Assembly: GCA_051886675.1 (NCBI GenBank)
Contig: JBJEYH010000151.1
Location: forward strand, 1-24,570
Reading direction: 5' to 3'
Source of the DNA: UBA11524 sp051886675
Lineage (GTDB): Bacteria > Bacillota > Clostridia > Christensenellales > Aristaeellaceae
Length of the DNA stretch: 24,570 bases
Shown here one piece after another: positions 14,934-22,612 of the stretch. The translations under genes were made by a program, and so were the position numbers. Below the pieces are notes generated by a model. It saw only the letters and a list, made by a program, of their open reading frames with translations, ran no database searches and was not told the DNA's origin. Each line of letters starts with the position of its first letter. The stretch's first letter is position 1.

Positions 14934-15806
14934 TTACTCCTTCACGGCGCCGATGTTGATGCCCTTGACGAAGTACTTCTGCAGGAAAGGATACAGAATC
15001 ATGAAGGGCAGGATGGCCACGATAACGGCGGCGTTCTGCACGGTGTTCTCCGTGGCGGAGCCGACGGCGGTGGGCAGGTTGGAGCCCATCATCATGGAAC
15101 GCAGCTTCATCTGGAAGTTGTACAGGTTGTCCTTGGTGATGTACAGCTTGTAGTTGGTGTAGTCGTTCCAGTACGCCACGGCGAACATCAGGCCGATGGA
15201 GGCCAGCGCAGCCTTGGACAGGGGCAGCACGATCTTGTAGAAGGTCTGCATGGGGGTGCAGCCGTCCAGCGTCGCGGACTCGAACAGCGAGGTGGGGATG
15301 CCTTCGAAGAAGTTGCGCATCAGCACCAGGTTGTACACGTTGATGGCCGGCATCAGGATGACCACCCACAGGGTGTTGGTCAGGTGCAGGTTGCGCATGA
15401 CGATGTAGCTGGGGATCATGCCGCCGCTGAAGATCATGGTGAACAGCAGGATGCCCGCGAACAGTCCGCGGCCCGGCATGTCAAACTGAATCAGCACATA
15501 CGCGCCCAGGGTGGACAGCAGCAGGCCCAGCAGGGTGCCGCTCAGGGTGGTGATCACGCTGTTGCGCAGGGGGGTCACCAGCGAGGGGTTGGTCATCACG
15601 GTGATGTAGCCGTCCAGACCGAAGTTGTCGGGCCACAGCTTCATACCATAGCCGGTGGTCAGGTCGAAGGAGTCAACCAGCACCTTCCAGATCGGCACGA
15701 GGATGATGAGGCAGATGATGACGAACAGGACGCCGTTCACATAGGGGAAGATGTTCAAAGGCTTGCGGGGACGCTTAACGTTCGCATTGGTTTTCGTAGC
15801 TTCCAT
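14934..15806 (-). CDS. YtcP-type ABC polysaccharide permease (CUT1, MalG side)
   Basis: Permease of 290 residues. I chose ATG 15806 because AAAGGAGGG lies 9 bases upstream; the upstream extension of the open frame has an improbable sequence and overlaps the previous gene. The first helix is at about 22-42 ('YVNGVLFVIICLIILVPIWK') and the EAA-type loop 'ESATLDGCTPMQTFYKIVLP' is at 176-195. Typical of the YtcP/LplC branch is the 'IFSGGMIPSYIVMRNLHLTN' stretch at about 125-144. It pairs with the LplB-type permease just upstream. The last gene of the operon is followed by a strong terminator. Confidence 0.9.
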   Translation of the reverse strand: MEATKTNANVKRPRKPLNIFPYVNGVLFVIICLIILVPIWKVLVDSFDLTTGYGMKLWPDNFGLDGYITVMTNPSLVTPLRNSVITTLSGTLLGLLLSTLGAYVLIQFDMPGRGLFAGILLFTMIFSGGMIPSYIVMRNLHLTNTLWVVILMPAINVYNLVLMRNFFEGIPTSLFESATLDGCTPMQTFYKIVLPLSKAALASIGLMFAVAYWNDYTNYKLYITKDNLYNFQMKLRSMMMGSNLPTAVGSATENTVQNAAVIVAILPFMILYPFLQKYFVKGINIGAVKE

Positions 15807-15825
15807 CTTGTCACACCCTCCTTTC

Positions 15826-16767
15826 TTACACGATGCCGCGGCCGCGGACCTTCTTGCTGGCATAGTTGCAGATGAGCATCAGCGCCATGCCGACCAGGGA
15901 GCGGAACAGACCGATGGCCGTGGTGTAGCCGTAGTCCGGGATGCCGCCGCTGTTGAAGGTCTGGTAGTAAACGTAAGTCTGCAGAACCTGGGACACGTCC
16001 ATAACGGCGTCGTTCTGCAGAACGAACACGCTCTCGAACAGGTTCATGATCTTGGCCAGGTTCAGGATCAGAACGGTGATGATGGTGTTGGCCAGGGAGG
16101 GCAGGGTGATGTACCACATCTTCTTCCAGCGGCCGGCGCCGTCGATGGAGGCGGCCTCGTAGATGCCCGGGTCGATGCCGGTCAGCGTGGCCATGAAGAT
16201 GATGGTGCCCCAGCCGGTGTCATGCCAGACGTTGATCAGGTAGTAGGAGCCCGTCCAGGTGGAGGAGCTGCCCAGGAAGTAAATGCCCTTGTCGATGATG
16301 CCCAGGTTGATCAGCACGGAGTTGACCAGACCAGCCGTGGTGGGGGACAGAATCAGCTGGAACACGGAGGCCGTCACAACCCAGGACATGAAGTGGGGCA
16401 GGTAGATGATGGTCTGCGCCAGCTTCTTGCCGGGGACGCTGATCATTTCGTTGAGCAGCAGGGACAGAATCACCGAGAAGCCCGTGGTGAGCAGCAGCTT
16501 GACCACGCTCAGCTCGATGGTGTTGGCGAACGCCGTCCAGAAGTTGGGCATGGAGAACAGGCGCTCGAAGTTGGCCAGGCCCACCCAGACGGGGGGCTTG
16601 ATGATGTTGTACTTGGTGAAGGAGAAGTAGATGCCGAACATCGGCAGGTAATGGAAGACGATCAGGAACACAAGCACAGGAAGAAACAGCACGTAGAAGC
16701 CTGCATACTTCTTGATCCGCGGAAGGAGGGGCTTCTTGGCGGGCTTGTACTTGACAGCGCTGTCCAT
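15826..16767 (-). CDS. LplB-type ABC polysaccharide permease (CUT1, MalF side)
   Basis: Permease of 313 residues. Its N-terminus 'RIKKYAGFYVLFLPVLVFLI' followed by 'FHYLPMFGIYFSF' is characteristic of the LplB/YteP branch, which imports complex plant oligosaccharides. The EAA loop 'YEAASIDGAGRWKKMWYITL' is at 203-222. AAAGGAGG lies 9 bases before ATG 16767. A 19-bp gap separates it from the YtcP-type gene. It forms a heterodimer with that permease, and the ATP-binding subunit is missing from the locus as is usual for this family. Confidence 0.92.
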   Translation of the reverse strand: MDSAVKYKPAKKPLLPRIKKYAGFYVLFLPVLVFLIVFHYLPMFGIYFSFTKYNIIKPPVWVGLANFERLFSMPNFWTAFANTIELSVVKLLLTTGFSVILSLLLNEMISVPGKKLAQTIIYLPHFMSWVVTASVFQLILSPTTAGLVNSVLINLGIIDKGIYFLGSSSTWTGSYYLINVWHDTGWGTIIFMATLTGIDPGIYEAASIDGAGRWKKMWYITLPSLANTIITVLILNLAKIMNLFESVFVLQNDAVMDVSQVLQTYVYYQTFNSGGIPDYGYTTAIGLFRSLVGMALMLICNYASKKVRGRGIV

Positions 16768-16807
16768 GCAATGACCTCCTTTATTGATGATGGAATAACG
16801 GGCTGGA

Positions 16808-16838
16808 GGGCAGGGACGCCAGTGTGACGTCCCTGCCC
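16808..16838 (-). other. Stem-loop between binding-protein and LplB-type genes
   Basis: Perfect 11-bp stem GGGCAGGGACG / CGTCCCTGCCC with a 9-base loop in the 128-bp gap after the binding-protein stop. On the minus (sense) strand no T-run follows; the T-run is on the plus side (TTTTTTT at 16846-16852). It is more likely an mRNA 3'-end stabiliser or processing barrier than a full terminator. Confidence 0.6.
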
Positions 16839-16895
16839 CAAATGGTTTTTTTCATCCACAATGTGCTGCAGTCATTGCAGGCAGCGCACCGGGGT

Positions 16896-18383
16896 TTACT
16901 GGGCGTTCAGGCTCTCAACGATGGCGTCGGACCAGGCCTGGCCCTGCTTGGCGAACTCGGCCATGGCGTCGTCATAGGTCATCTCGCCCATGGCCACCTT
17001 GGCGATCAGGCTGTTCTTCAGGGTGGTCAGGTCGCCGTTGTAGGTGGTCATCACGTCAGTGGAGGGCACCAGCCACGCAGCGCGGCTGTTGGCAGAGAAC
17101 AGGTTGGAGGACTCGATGTTCTCAGGCTGCACAATCTCGTCCTTGGGATCGGCGTAGCCCTCAGCGAACACGGCCAGGGAGCTAACGGGATCGGTGTGGT
17201 TCTTGGTGTAGGTGGTGCCGGGAGTCTCCCTGTTCTCCAGGAAGTGGAACTGGCCTTCAGCATATTCCACGTCCAGGACGGTCTCGGCAGCGCGGCTCCA
17301 GTGCACGCCTTCCACGCCGTAGGTCCACAGGAACTGCATGTCGCCGCCATCCAGGATGGTGTCGATGAAGTAGGTGAACACGCCCTCAGGATTCTCGCAG
17401 GTCGCGGAGATGGACCACACGGGAGGCGTACGGTCGAAGTAGCCGGGAGCGCCTTCCAGCGGAGCGATGGCAACCAGCTCGGAATCGCGGTTGTTGTTCT
17501 CCAGGTTGACCTTCAGGTTGGTGGCCCAGGTGCCCGCCCAGTAGGTGAAGATACCGGTGGTATCGTCATAGAACTTGTTGCGGCAGTCCTTGGTGCCGTT
17601 GGTCAGGGTGGTGGGATCGATCCAGCCCTTGGTGTAGCCCTCGTTCAGGCGCTCCAGAGCGGCCTTCATGGCGGGCTCGGTGAAGCCGTCAACCCACTTG
17701 CCTTCCTCATTCTGATAGAAGGAGGGATAGGCGTCCTGATAGAACTCAGGCAGGTAGTTGATGTAGGGAGCCTCGGTGCCGATGAAGCCCGCGGCGGTCA
17801 CGGCGTAGGTGTCAGCCTTGCCGCTCTTGTTGGGGTCGCCGTTGACAAAGGCGTCGCACAGGGCGCAGTACTCTTCCCAGGTGGTGGGAGCTTCCATGCC
17901 CACGGCGTCCAGCCAGGCCTTCTTGATGTAGGTGACGCAGCCGCCGCCGATGGCGTCAGCAAAGCCGTACAGACGGCCGTCGATCTTCAGGCCCTCAATC
18001 ACGGACTCGTTCTTGAGGCGGCCGGAATTCTTGGTGGCGGAAGCTTCCCAGGCGTCGGTCATGTCCCACAGCACGCCTTCCTTGGCGTAGGCGGCATAGT
18101 AGGTGGAGGACAGGATCATCACGTCGGGCCAGTCGCCGGAGGCGATCTGCTGCTGCAGCACGTCGTAGTAGGCGTCATGGTCGGGCTGGATGATTTCCAG
18201 CTCGATGCCGCTCAGCTCTTCCCAGCGGGCCTTGAACTCGGCCTGGCCGTTGGGCTGGGTGACCACGGTGCCGTCGATGAAGATGGTAATCTTCTGGGGC
18301 TTGGTGACTTCAGCGCTGGCGGGGATCATCATGATGGACATGATCATCGCGACCGCCAGAACCAGGGCAGCCAGCTTCTTCAT
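16896..18383 (-). CDS. Extracellular polysaccharide-binding protein (LplA/YtcQ-like SBP)
   Basis: Binding protein of 495 residues, the size of the LplA/YtcQ branch. ATG 18383 was chosen because AAGGAAGG precedes it and the protein then begins with a clean signal peptide (MKKLAALVLAVAMIMSIMMI then PASA, cleavage before EV). There is no cysteine in or near the cleavage site, so lipid anchoring is not apparent. Mature-part features are 'ELSGIELEIIQPDHDAYYDV', 'SGDWPDVMILSSTYYAAYAK' and 'WLDAVGMEAPTTWEEYCALC', matching the family pattern. It feeds the LplB/YtcP-type permeases downstream. It is divergent from the membrane-bound AraC-type regulator, the usual arrangement when that regulator controls the importer. 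Confidence 0.92.
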   Translation of the reverse strand: MKKLAALVLAVAMIMSIMMIPASAEVTKPQKITIFIDGTVVTQPNGQAEFKARWEELSGIELEIIQPDHDAYYDVLQQQIASGDWPDVMILSSTYYAAYAKEGVLWDMTDAWEASATKNSGRLKNESVIEGLKIDGRLYGFADAIGGGCVTYIKKAWLDAVGMEAPTTWEEYCALCDAFVNGDPNKSGKADTYAVTAAGFIGTEAPYINYLPEFYQDAYPSFYQNEEGKWVDGFTEPAMKAALERLNEGYTKGWIDPTTLTNGTKDCRNKFYDDTTGIFTYWAGTWATNLKVNLENNNRDSELVAIAPLEGAPGYFDRTPPVWSISATCENPEGVFTYFIDTILDGGDMQFLWTYGVEGVHWSRAAETVLDVEYAEGQFHFLENRETPGTTYTKNHTDPVSSLAVFAEGYADPKDEIVQPENIESSNLFSANSRAAWLVPSTDVMTTYNGDLTTLKNSLIAKVAMGEMTYDDAMAEFAKQGQAWSDAIVESLNAQ

Positions 18384-18464
18384 AGATAGGTTCCTTCCTT
18401 TCAGAATGGATTGTGCGCGTGCTTTGTGCAAACAGCACATACACACGTTCACTTCATGGTTCAA

Positions 18465-18493
18465 ACTTTACCATACGGCAACAGTGTTCGCAA
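18465..18493 (-). promoter_or_regulatory. Candidate promoter of the SBP-LplB-YtcP operon
   Basis: Minus strand TTGCGA (18493-18488), 17-bp spacer, TAAAGT (18470-18465). Each box matches the consensus at four of six positions, consistent with an activated promoter. The predicted leader is about 75-80 bases. Confidence 0.5.
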
Positions 18494-18496
18494 GCG

Positions 18497-18547
18497 ACAA
18501 ATTTTGGCGATGGTACATTTTTTGCGATTCAAGAGCGCAAAATTTGT
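18497..18547. promoter_or_regulatory. Candidate operator: separated 10-bp inverted repeat
   Basis: ACAAATTTTG (18497-18506) and its exact reverse complement CAAAATTTGT (18538-18547), with starts 41 bp apart (about four helical turns). The element lies just upstream of the importer -35 box and between the two divergent promoters. It is AT-rich in a GC-rich genome. A plausible binding region for the adjacent AraC-type regulator, though direct binding is inferred. Confidence 0.45.
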
Positions 18548-18567
18548 ACGCTGAACGGGTCAAAGTC

Positions 18568-18596
18568 TTGAAAAATCGTCCCCTTTTGACTATAAT
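18568..18596 (+). promoter_or_regulatory. Promoter of the AraC-type sensor-regulator
   Basis: TTGAAA (18568-18573), 17-bp spacer, perfect TATAAT (18591-18596). The leader to the ATG at 18704 is about 100 bases and contains a small GGAGC/GCTCC hairpin (18656-18670) and a possible six-codon open frame at 18662-18682. Confidence 0.75.
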
Positions 18597-18703
18597 CAGA
18601 TTGCACGCATTCGTCAGTTTTTTTTCACGCATCATTTCCCGCGCACGTGCCCGGAGGAGCGATGTGCTCCGCATTTTTCTGAAATCATGCTACAGAAGGT
18701 GTG

Positions 18704-20926
18704 ATGACCGTGACCGCATTCAAGCGCCGTCGCCAGGAGGAGACGCCGCAGTCCGCCCTGTCCACATCCGTATATATCGCCCTGTCCTACGCGGCTTTCC
18801 TGCTGATCTGCCTGATTCTGATCATGGCCATCTTCTTTTCCTCCACCCACGCCAGCCGCGAAGCCTACTGGAGCCAGCAGGCCGCCCATCTGGAGACCGA
18901 CGCGGCCACCATGCACAGCTATGTCGCGGCCATGAATACCTATACCTTCCAGCTGATGACGGATTCCACCTTCGTGCGGCTGTCCCACATGGACCGCTCG
19001 GACATGTCGGAGCTGGTGTCCACGGCCGCGGAAATCATGCGGGAGCTGTCCACGCGCAGCTTCGGCCTGCTGAACATGCCCGTCACCAGCAGCCATATCT
19101 ACCTGGAGAGGAGCGGCTACGTCATTGCCTCCAGCCACTTCAGCGAGATGGAGCAGTATTACCGCGCCTACCGCAACTTTCAGGTCAGCCGCTACGACGA
19201 ATGGCTGCTGATGCTCGCCTCCGCGCCCGTCAGCGGCATGTTTGTGGACGCCTCCGCCTGCACCGGCACGCCGGATTCCATCTTCTTTGTCCAGCGGCTG
19301 GAAACCCGCCTGCAGCCCCCTGACAGGGCCGTCATCTGGTTCGAGCTGGATATGCCCGCCCTGCGCGACATGTTCCTGCACGAGGGCATGGAGGGCGCTT
19401 CCGTCACCATTTCCGCCGCCGACGGTACGCCTCTGCTGCATCTGGGCGATACGCTTTCCGACGCGTCCCCCGTGTTCAACGAGCGCGGCATGGCTGACCT
19501 GGGGGATTACCGCTTCATCCGCCGCTACGACGCCGCCGGCTGGTCCTACGTCATCGCCCTCCCCCACCGGCTGTGCGACGAGGCTGTGGGCGATTTCACC
19601 GCCCTGGCGATCGCGCTGCTGGTGCTCTCGCTCCTGGCGGGGGTAACGGTGGTGGTGCTGCTGGCGCGGCGCACTCTGCGGCCCATCCATCAGCTGAACA
19701 CCGAGCTGACCCAGGCCCGGGATGACAATGCCGTCCTCCAGCGGCAGATCGACGCCCAGCGGCCCGCCCTGCAGGCCTCCTATGTGCGCACGCTTCTTTC
19801 GGGCCACCTGTCCTCCGCGGAGGAATTCTCCTACATGATGCGCTACCTGAACCTGGACGGGGAATACCGCTACTACGTGCTGTTCTGCATCGCGCACCGG
19901 CAGGACAGCGCCTCCGAGGATTCCATGAACGAGTACGACGCTCTGGCCGAGCATCTGGAGGAATATCTGGCCAATCAGCACCCTATGTACTACTACACCA
20001 CGCTGGACCGCAGCTTTGTGGTGCTCATGGCCTACGACCTGGACGGCCCGGATCCGCTGATGGACCTGCAGTCCCGGGTGGTGGAGATGCACGACGATCT
20101 GGCCGCCCATCACAACCTGTGGTTCTACGCGGGGGTGGGCACCGGCTGCACCCAGCCCCAGCAGCTCTGGGAAAGCTACGAGCAGGCCCGCACCGCCGCC
20201 CGCTACACCGCCAAGCACCACATCTTCCTGCCCTACGAATACATCCGCAAGGACGCGGACAGCTGGTACTATCCCATTGAGATATCCGCCAAGCTGCTGC
20301 ACTTCATCACCACCGGCAACCAGCAGCAGGTCACGGAAATGTTCTCGCTGATCTACCGCGAAAACGTGCAGGAGCGCAGCCTGGCGGTGCCGCTGCTGAG
20401 CCTGCTGCTCTCCGACCTGAAGAACACCCTGCTCAAGGCCCGCTTCCAGGTGCCGCCGCCCCAGTCCGACCAGGCGCGGGACGCCCTGGAGCAGCTGGAT
20501 GAACGGCTCTACGCCGCCCCGACCTTCCCCACCCTGGAAAGCTGCGCCGCGTCGCTGTGCGCCTTCTTCACCCGCACCGAGGTGCCCTCCGACCCGATTC
20601 CGGAGATCGTACGGTACCTGCAGGAGAATTTCTCCGACCCCAGCCTGTGCCTGAGCAAGCTCAGCGACCGCTTCAACATCTCCGAGAGCTACCTGAGCCA
20701 CCTGTTCAAGGACCGCACGGGGCAGAATTTCTCCGTCTACCTGGAGAAGCTGCGCATGAACGAGGCCCTGCGCCGCCTGGCCGACAAGGACTGCAACCTC
20801 TCCACCCTCTACATGGATCTGGGCTACACCAACCCCACCACCCTGCGCCGTGCCTTCAAGAAAAACTTCGGCGTCAGCCCCAGCGAGATGCGTCAGCAGC
20901 TGGCCCAGCAGCGTACGCAGACATAA
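18704..20926 (+). CDS. Membrane-anchored AraC-family sensor-regulator
   Basis: One-piece sensor and regulator of 740 residues. Helix 1 at about 23-45 and helix 2 at about 298-321 flank an external sensing segment of about 250 residues. After helix 2 come a HAMP-like/coiled stretch ('RRTLRPIHQLNTELTQARDD') and a cytoplasmic linker of about 270 residues. The C-terminal AraC DNA-binding domain (about 630-735) has two helix-turn-helix motifs: 'LSKLSDRFNISESYLSHLFK' and 'DLGYTNPTTLRRAFKKNFGV'. Proteins of this plan in Clostridia and Bacilli sit beside LplB/YtcP importers and activate them when sugar reaches the cell surface. ATG 18704 fits the AGAAGG site better than a GTG three bases earlier. It is divergent from the binding-protein gene and has its own promoter and terminator. 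Confidence 0.92.
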   Translation: MTVTAFKRRRQEETPQSALSTSVYIALSYAAFLLICLILIMAIFFSSTHASREAYWSQQAAHLETDAATMHSYVAAMNTYTFQLMTDSTFVRLSHMDRSDMSELVSTAAEIMRELSTRSFGLLNMPVTSSHIYLERSGYVIASSHFSEMEQYYRAYRNFQVSRYDEWLLMLASAPVSGMFVDASACTGTPDSIFFVQRLETRLQPPDRAVIWFELDMPALRDMFLHEGMEGASVTISAADGTPLLHLGDTLSDASPVFNERGMADLGDYRFIRRYDAAGWSYVIALPHRLCDEAVGDFTALAIALLVLSLLAGVTVVVLLARRTLRPIHQLNTELTQARDDNAVLQRQIDAQRPALQASYVRTLLSGHLSSAEEFSYMMRYLNLDGEYRYYVLFCIAHRQDSASEDSMNEYDALAEHLEEYLANQHPMYYYTTLDRSFVVLMAYDLDGPDPLMDLQSRVVEMHDDLAAHHNLWFYAGVGTGCTQPQQLWESYEQARTAARYTAKHHIFLPYEYIRKDADSWYYPIEISAKLLHFITTGNQQQVTEMFSLIYRENVQERSLAVPLLSLLLSDLKNTLLKARFQVPPPQSDQARDALEQLDERLYAAPTFPTLESCAASLCAFFTRTEVPSDPIPEIVRYLQENFSDPSLCLSKLSDRFNISESYLSHLFKDRTGQNFSVYLEKLRMNEALRRLADKDCNLSTLYMDLGYTNPTTLRRAFKKNFGVSPSEMRQQLAQQRTQT

Positions 20927-20932
20927 GGAATC

Positions 20933-21010
20933 CGATGGTGTGTTTCTCCATGCGTCAGGCAGCGTTTGCAGCGGCTGGCCCTGACCGGGGAAGCACACCA
21001 TCGTTTTTTT
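20933..21010 (+). terminator. Terminator of the AraC-type regulator, with a long structured stem
   Basis: CGATGGTGTG (20933-20942) pairs with CACACCATCG (20994-21003), followed by seven T. The stem can continue inward (TTCTCC with GGGGAA; GTCAGG with CCTGAC) around a GC-rich loop, making an unusually long hairpin. It starts 6 bp after the stop codon. Confidence 0.88.
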
Positions 21011-21271
21011 GCGTGGATCGGAAGGCGGTCAGGCTCCCGGCGAACTCCGCTTCACAGGCCGTCCGTCACGCCCTCCGGGATATCCACCTGCGCACCCCCC
21101 CCGGCACGCCGTATGCCAGACATGCGGAGGCGGCACAGCCGGGTGGGCAGAGCAGCCGGAACTGATGCGCTTTGCACCAAAAGCAGACCGGAGTCGGCCA
21201 TGTAAGCCGGCTCCGGTTCTTTGGCTCCGCTGCGTCACCTGAATGCCGCATAAACAGACTTTGGTCGGTTT
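21011..21271. other. Intergenic region with one convergent-type hairpin
   Basis: No credible gene: the small open frames lack ribosome sites and overlap on both strands. ACCGGAGTCGGC (21187-21198), 7-base loop, GCCGGCTCCGGT (21206-21217) forms a 12-bp stem with one G-T pair. On the minus strand it lies about 55 bp after the MFS stop and is followed by CTGCTTTTGG, so it may end that operon. Confidence 0.6.
21187..21217 (-). terminator. Probable terminator of the XRE-MFS operon
   Basis: The 12-bp stem-loop described for this intergenic region. The tail is weak on both strands (TCTTT on plus, CTGCTTTTGG on minus). The minus strand is preferred because the regulator upstream on the plus strand already has a strong terminator. 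Confidence 0.5.
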
Positions 21272-22552
21272 TCAGCCATCCGCCGCCCGGGTGGCCTCAT
21301 AGACGGGGCGGTTGTCCTTCCCGGGGCGAACGATGAACCACAGGATCCCCGCCGTATTGATCGCGCACAGGATCAGCACCGCCAGCCGGTAGTCCATCAC
21401 CTGACCCAGCGCGCCGGCTCCCAGCTGGCACAGGATGCACCCCAGGGAGATGATCACGCTGAACAGGGCATTGACCCGGGCGCGCATGTCCGGCTGAAGA
21501 TAGCACTGCACCGCGCTCTCGCGGATGGTGGCGCTGGTGACGCCCAGCGCGCCGCAGAGGAAGCGGTTGAGCAGGATCAGCGGATAGGGCAGCAGCAGGA
21601 CGATGGCCTCCATGGCCGTGTAGAACCCGTAGACAAACTTGGTGAAGGCGAAGCGCTTCTTCACGGGAAGCTGCACCCTGTACTGGATCATGCCGCCCAG
21701 GGAGCGTCCCAGCATCTCCGCGCTGGTGGTGACGCCGTAAAGGGCCGCGCCCAGCCACGGCGCCGTCTGGAAGAAGGCCTGCATCAGCACCGACGTGCCG
21801 CTGGAGGCGCCGTTGGTCACGGCCATGTAGCAGTAGATGTTGCGCACGCCCTTCTCCCTGCGCAGGTAGCGGAAGCCGCCCAGCAGATCCTCCCGGTACT
21901 GGCGGAGGCTGTAGCTTTCCGTCCGGGCCGCGCCGCGCTCGCGGATGGCCATCTCCGCCGCCACCGACAGCAGCACCAGCGCCGACGCCACCCAGAAGAT
22001 CACGCTCATGGACACCTTCTCATACATCAGCGCCGCCACGGGAGCCATGGTCATGGCGATCACCGGGTACACCGTGGAGGACACTGCATAGCCCTTCTGC
22101 TCCGCGCCCCTGGGGATCAGGTCGGGGTACCAGGCCTCGTAGGCCAGGCGGTAGAACACGGATATCGTGCCCACCGCCAGGGTGAACAGCAGGTACAGCG
22201 GGAAGCTGAACGCATGGCCGTGGATCCACCAGCCCATCGCCGCCAGCACCACGCCCAGCAGCAGGTCCAGCGAAACCACCCAGGGCTTCTTGCTGCTGCG
22301 GTCGATCAGCGGGGCCACGAAGATGGGCAGCACCACATCCGGCAGCATGCTGCACACCATGATCAGCGCGGACGCCAGGGTGGAGCCCGTCTCGTCGAAC
22401 ACCAGCAGGCTGATGGGCAGGTTCAGCGCCTCCCCGCCGATGGCGGAGAGAATCGCCGTGATGGTGATACAGGTGAAATCCCGGGACCACAGACGGTTTT
22501 TCTTCACAGGGGATCCGTCCCTTCCGTCGCTTTCTTCATCAGAAGGATACAT
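21272..22552 (-). CDS. Major facilitator superfamily transporter, drug-efflux-like
   Basis: Membrane protein of 426 residues with about 12 hydrophobic segments. The loop after helix 2 reads 'FVAPLIDRSSKKPWVV', a variant of the MFS loop 2-3 motif (D-R-x-x-x-K). The plan resembles MefA/enterobactin-exporter-like proteins that export macrolides or other small molecules, but the substrate is not readable. Start: ATG 22552 is preceded closely by GAGGGA. A stronger AAAGGAGGG lies 23 bases upstream, where an in-frame ATT would be the only nearby codon, so the exact N-terminus is uncertain. It lies 60 bp downstream of the XRE-type regulator in the same direction, which probably controls it. Confidence 0.85.
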   Translation of the reverse strand: MYPSDEESDGRDGSPVKKNRLWSRDFTCITITAILSAIGGEALNLPISLLVFDETGSTLASALIMVCSMLPDVVLPIFVAPLIDRSSKKPWVVSLDLLLGVVLAAMGWWIHGHAFSFPLYLLFTLAVGTISVFYRLAYEAWYPDLIPRGAEQKGYAVSSTVYPVIAMTMAPVAALMYEKVSMSVIFWVASALVLLSVAAEMAIRERGAARTESYSLRQYREDLLGGFRYLRREKGVRNIYCYMAVTNGASSGTSVLMQAFFQTAPWLGAALYGVTTSAEMLGRSLGGMIQYRVQLPVKKRFAFTKFVYGFYTAMEAIVLLLPYPLILLNRFLCGALGVTSATIRESAVQCYLQPDMRARVNALFSVIISLGCILCQLGAGALGQVMDYRLAVLILCAINTAGILWFIVRPGKDNRPVYEATRAADG

Positions 22553-22612
22553 GATTCCCTCAATGCTGTAAAGACCCTCCTTTGTGGGAAAATATCGTGC
22601 TTCATACTGCGC

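Noticed and set aside
18632..21001. 789-codon open frame antisense to the AraC-type regulator
   Set aside because: Opposite strand carries clear helix-turn-helix motifs, promoter, ribosome site and terminator; the antisense translation is compositionally odd and lacks a ribosome site.
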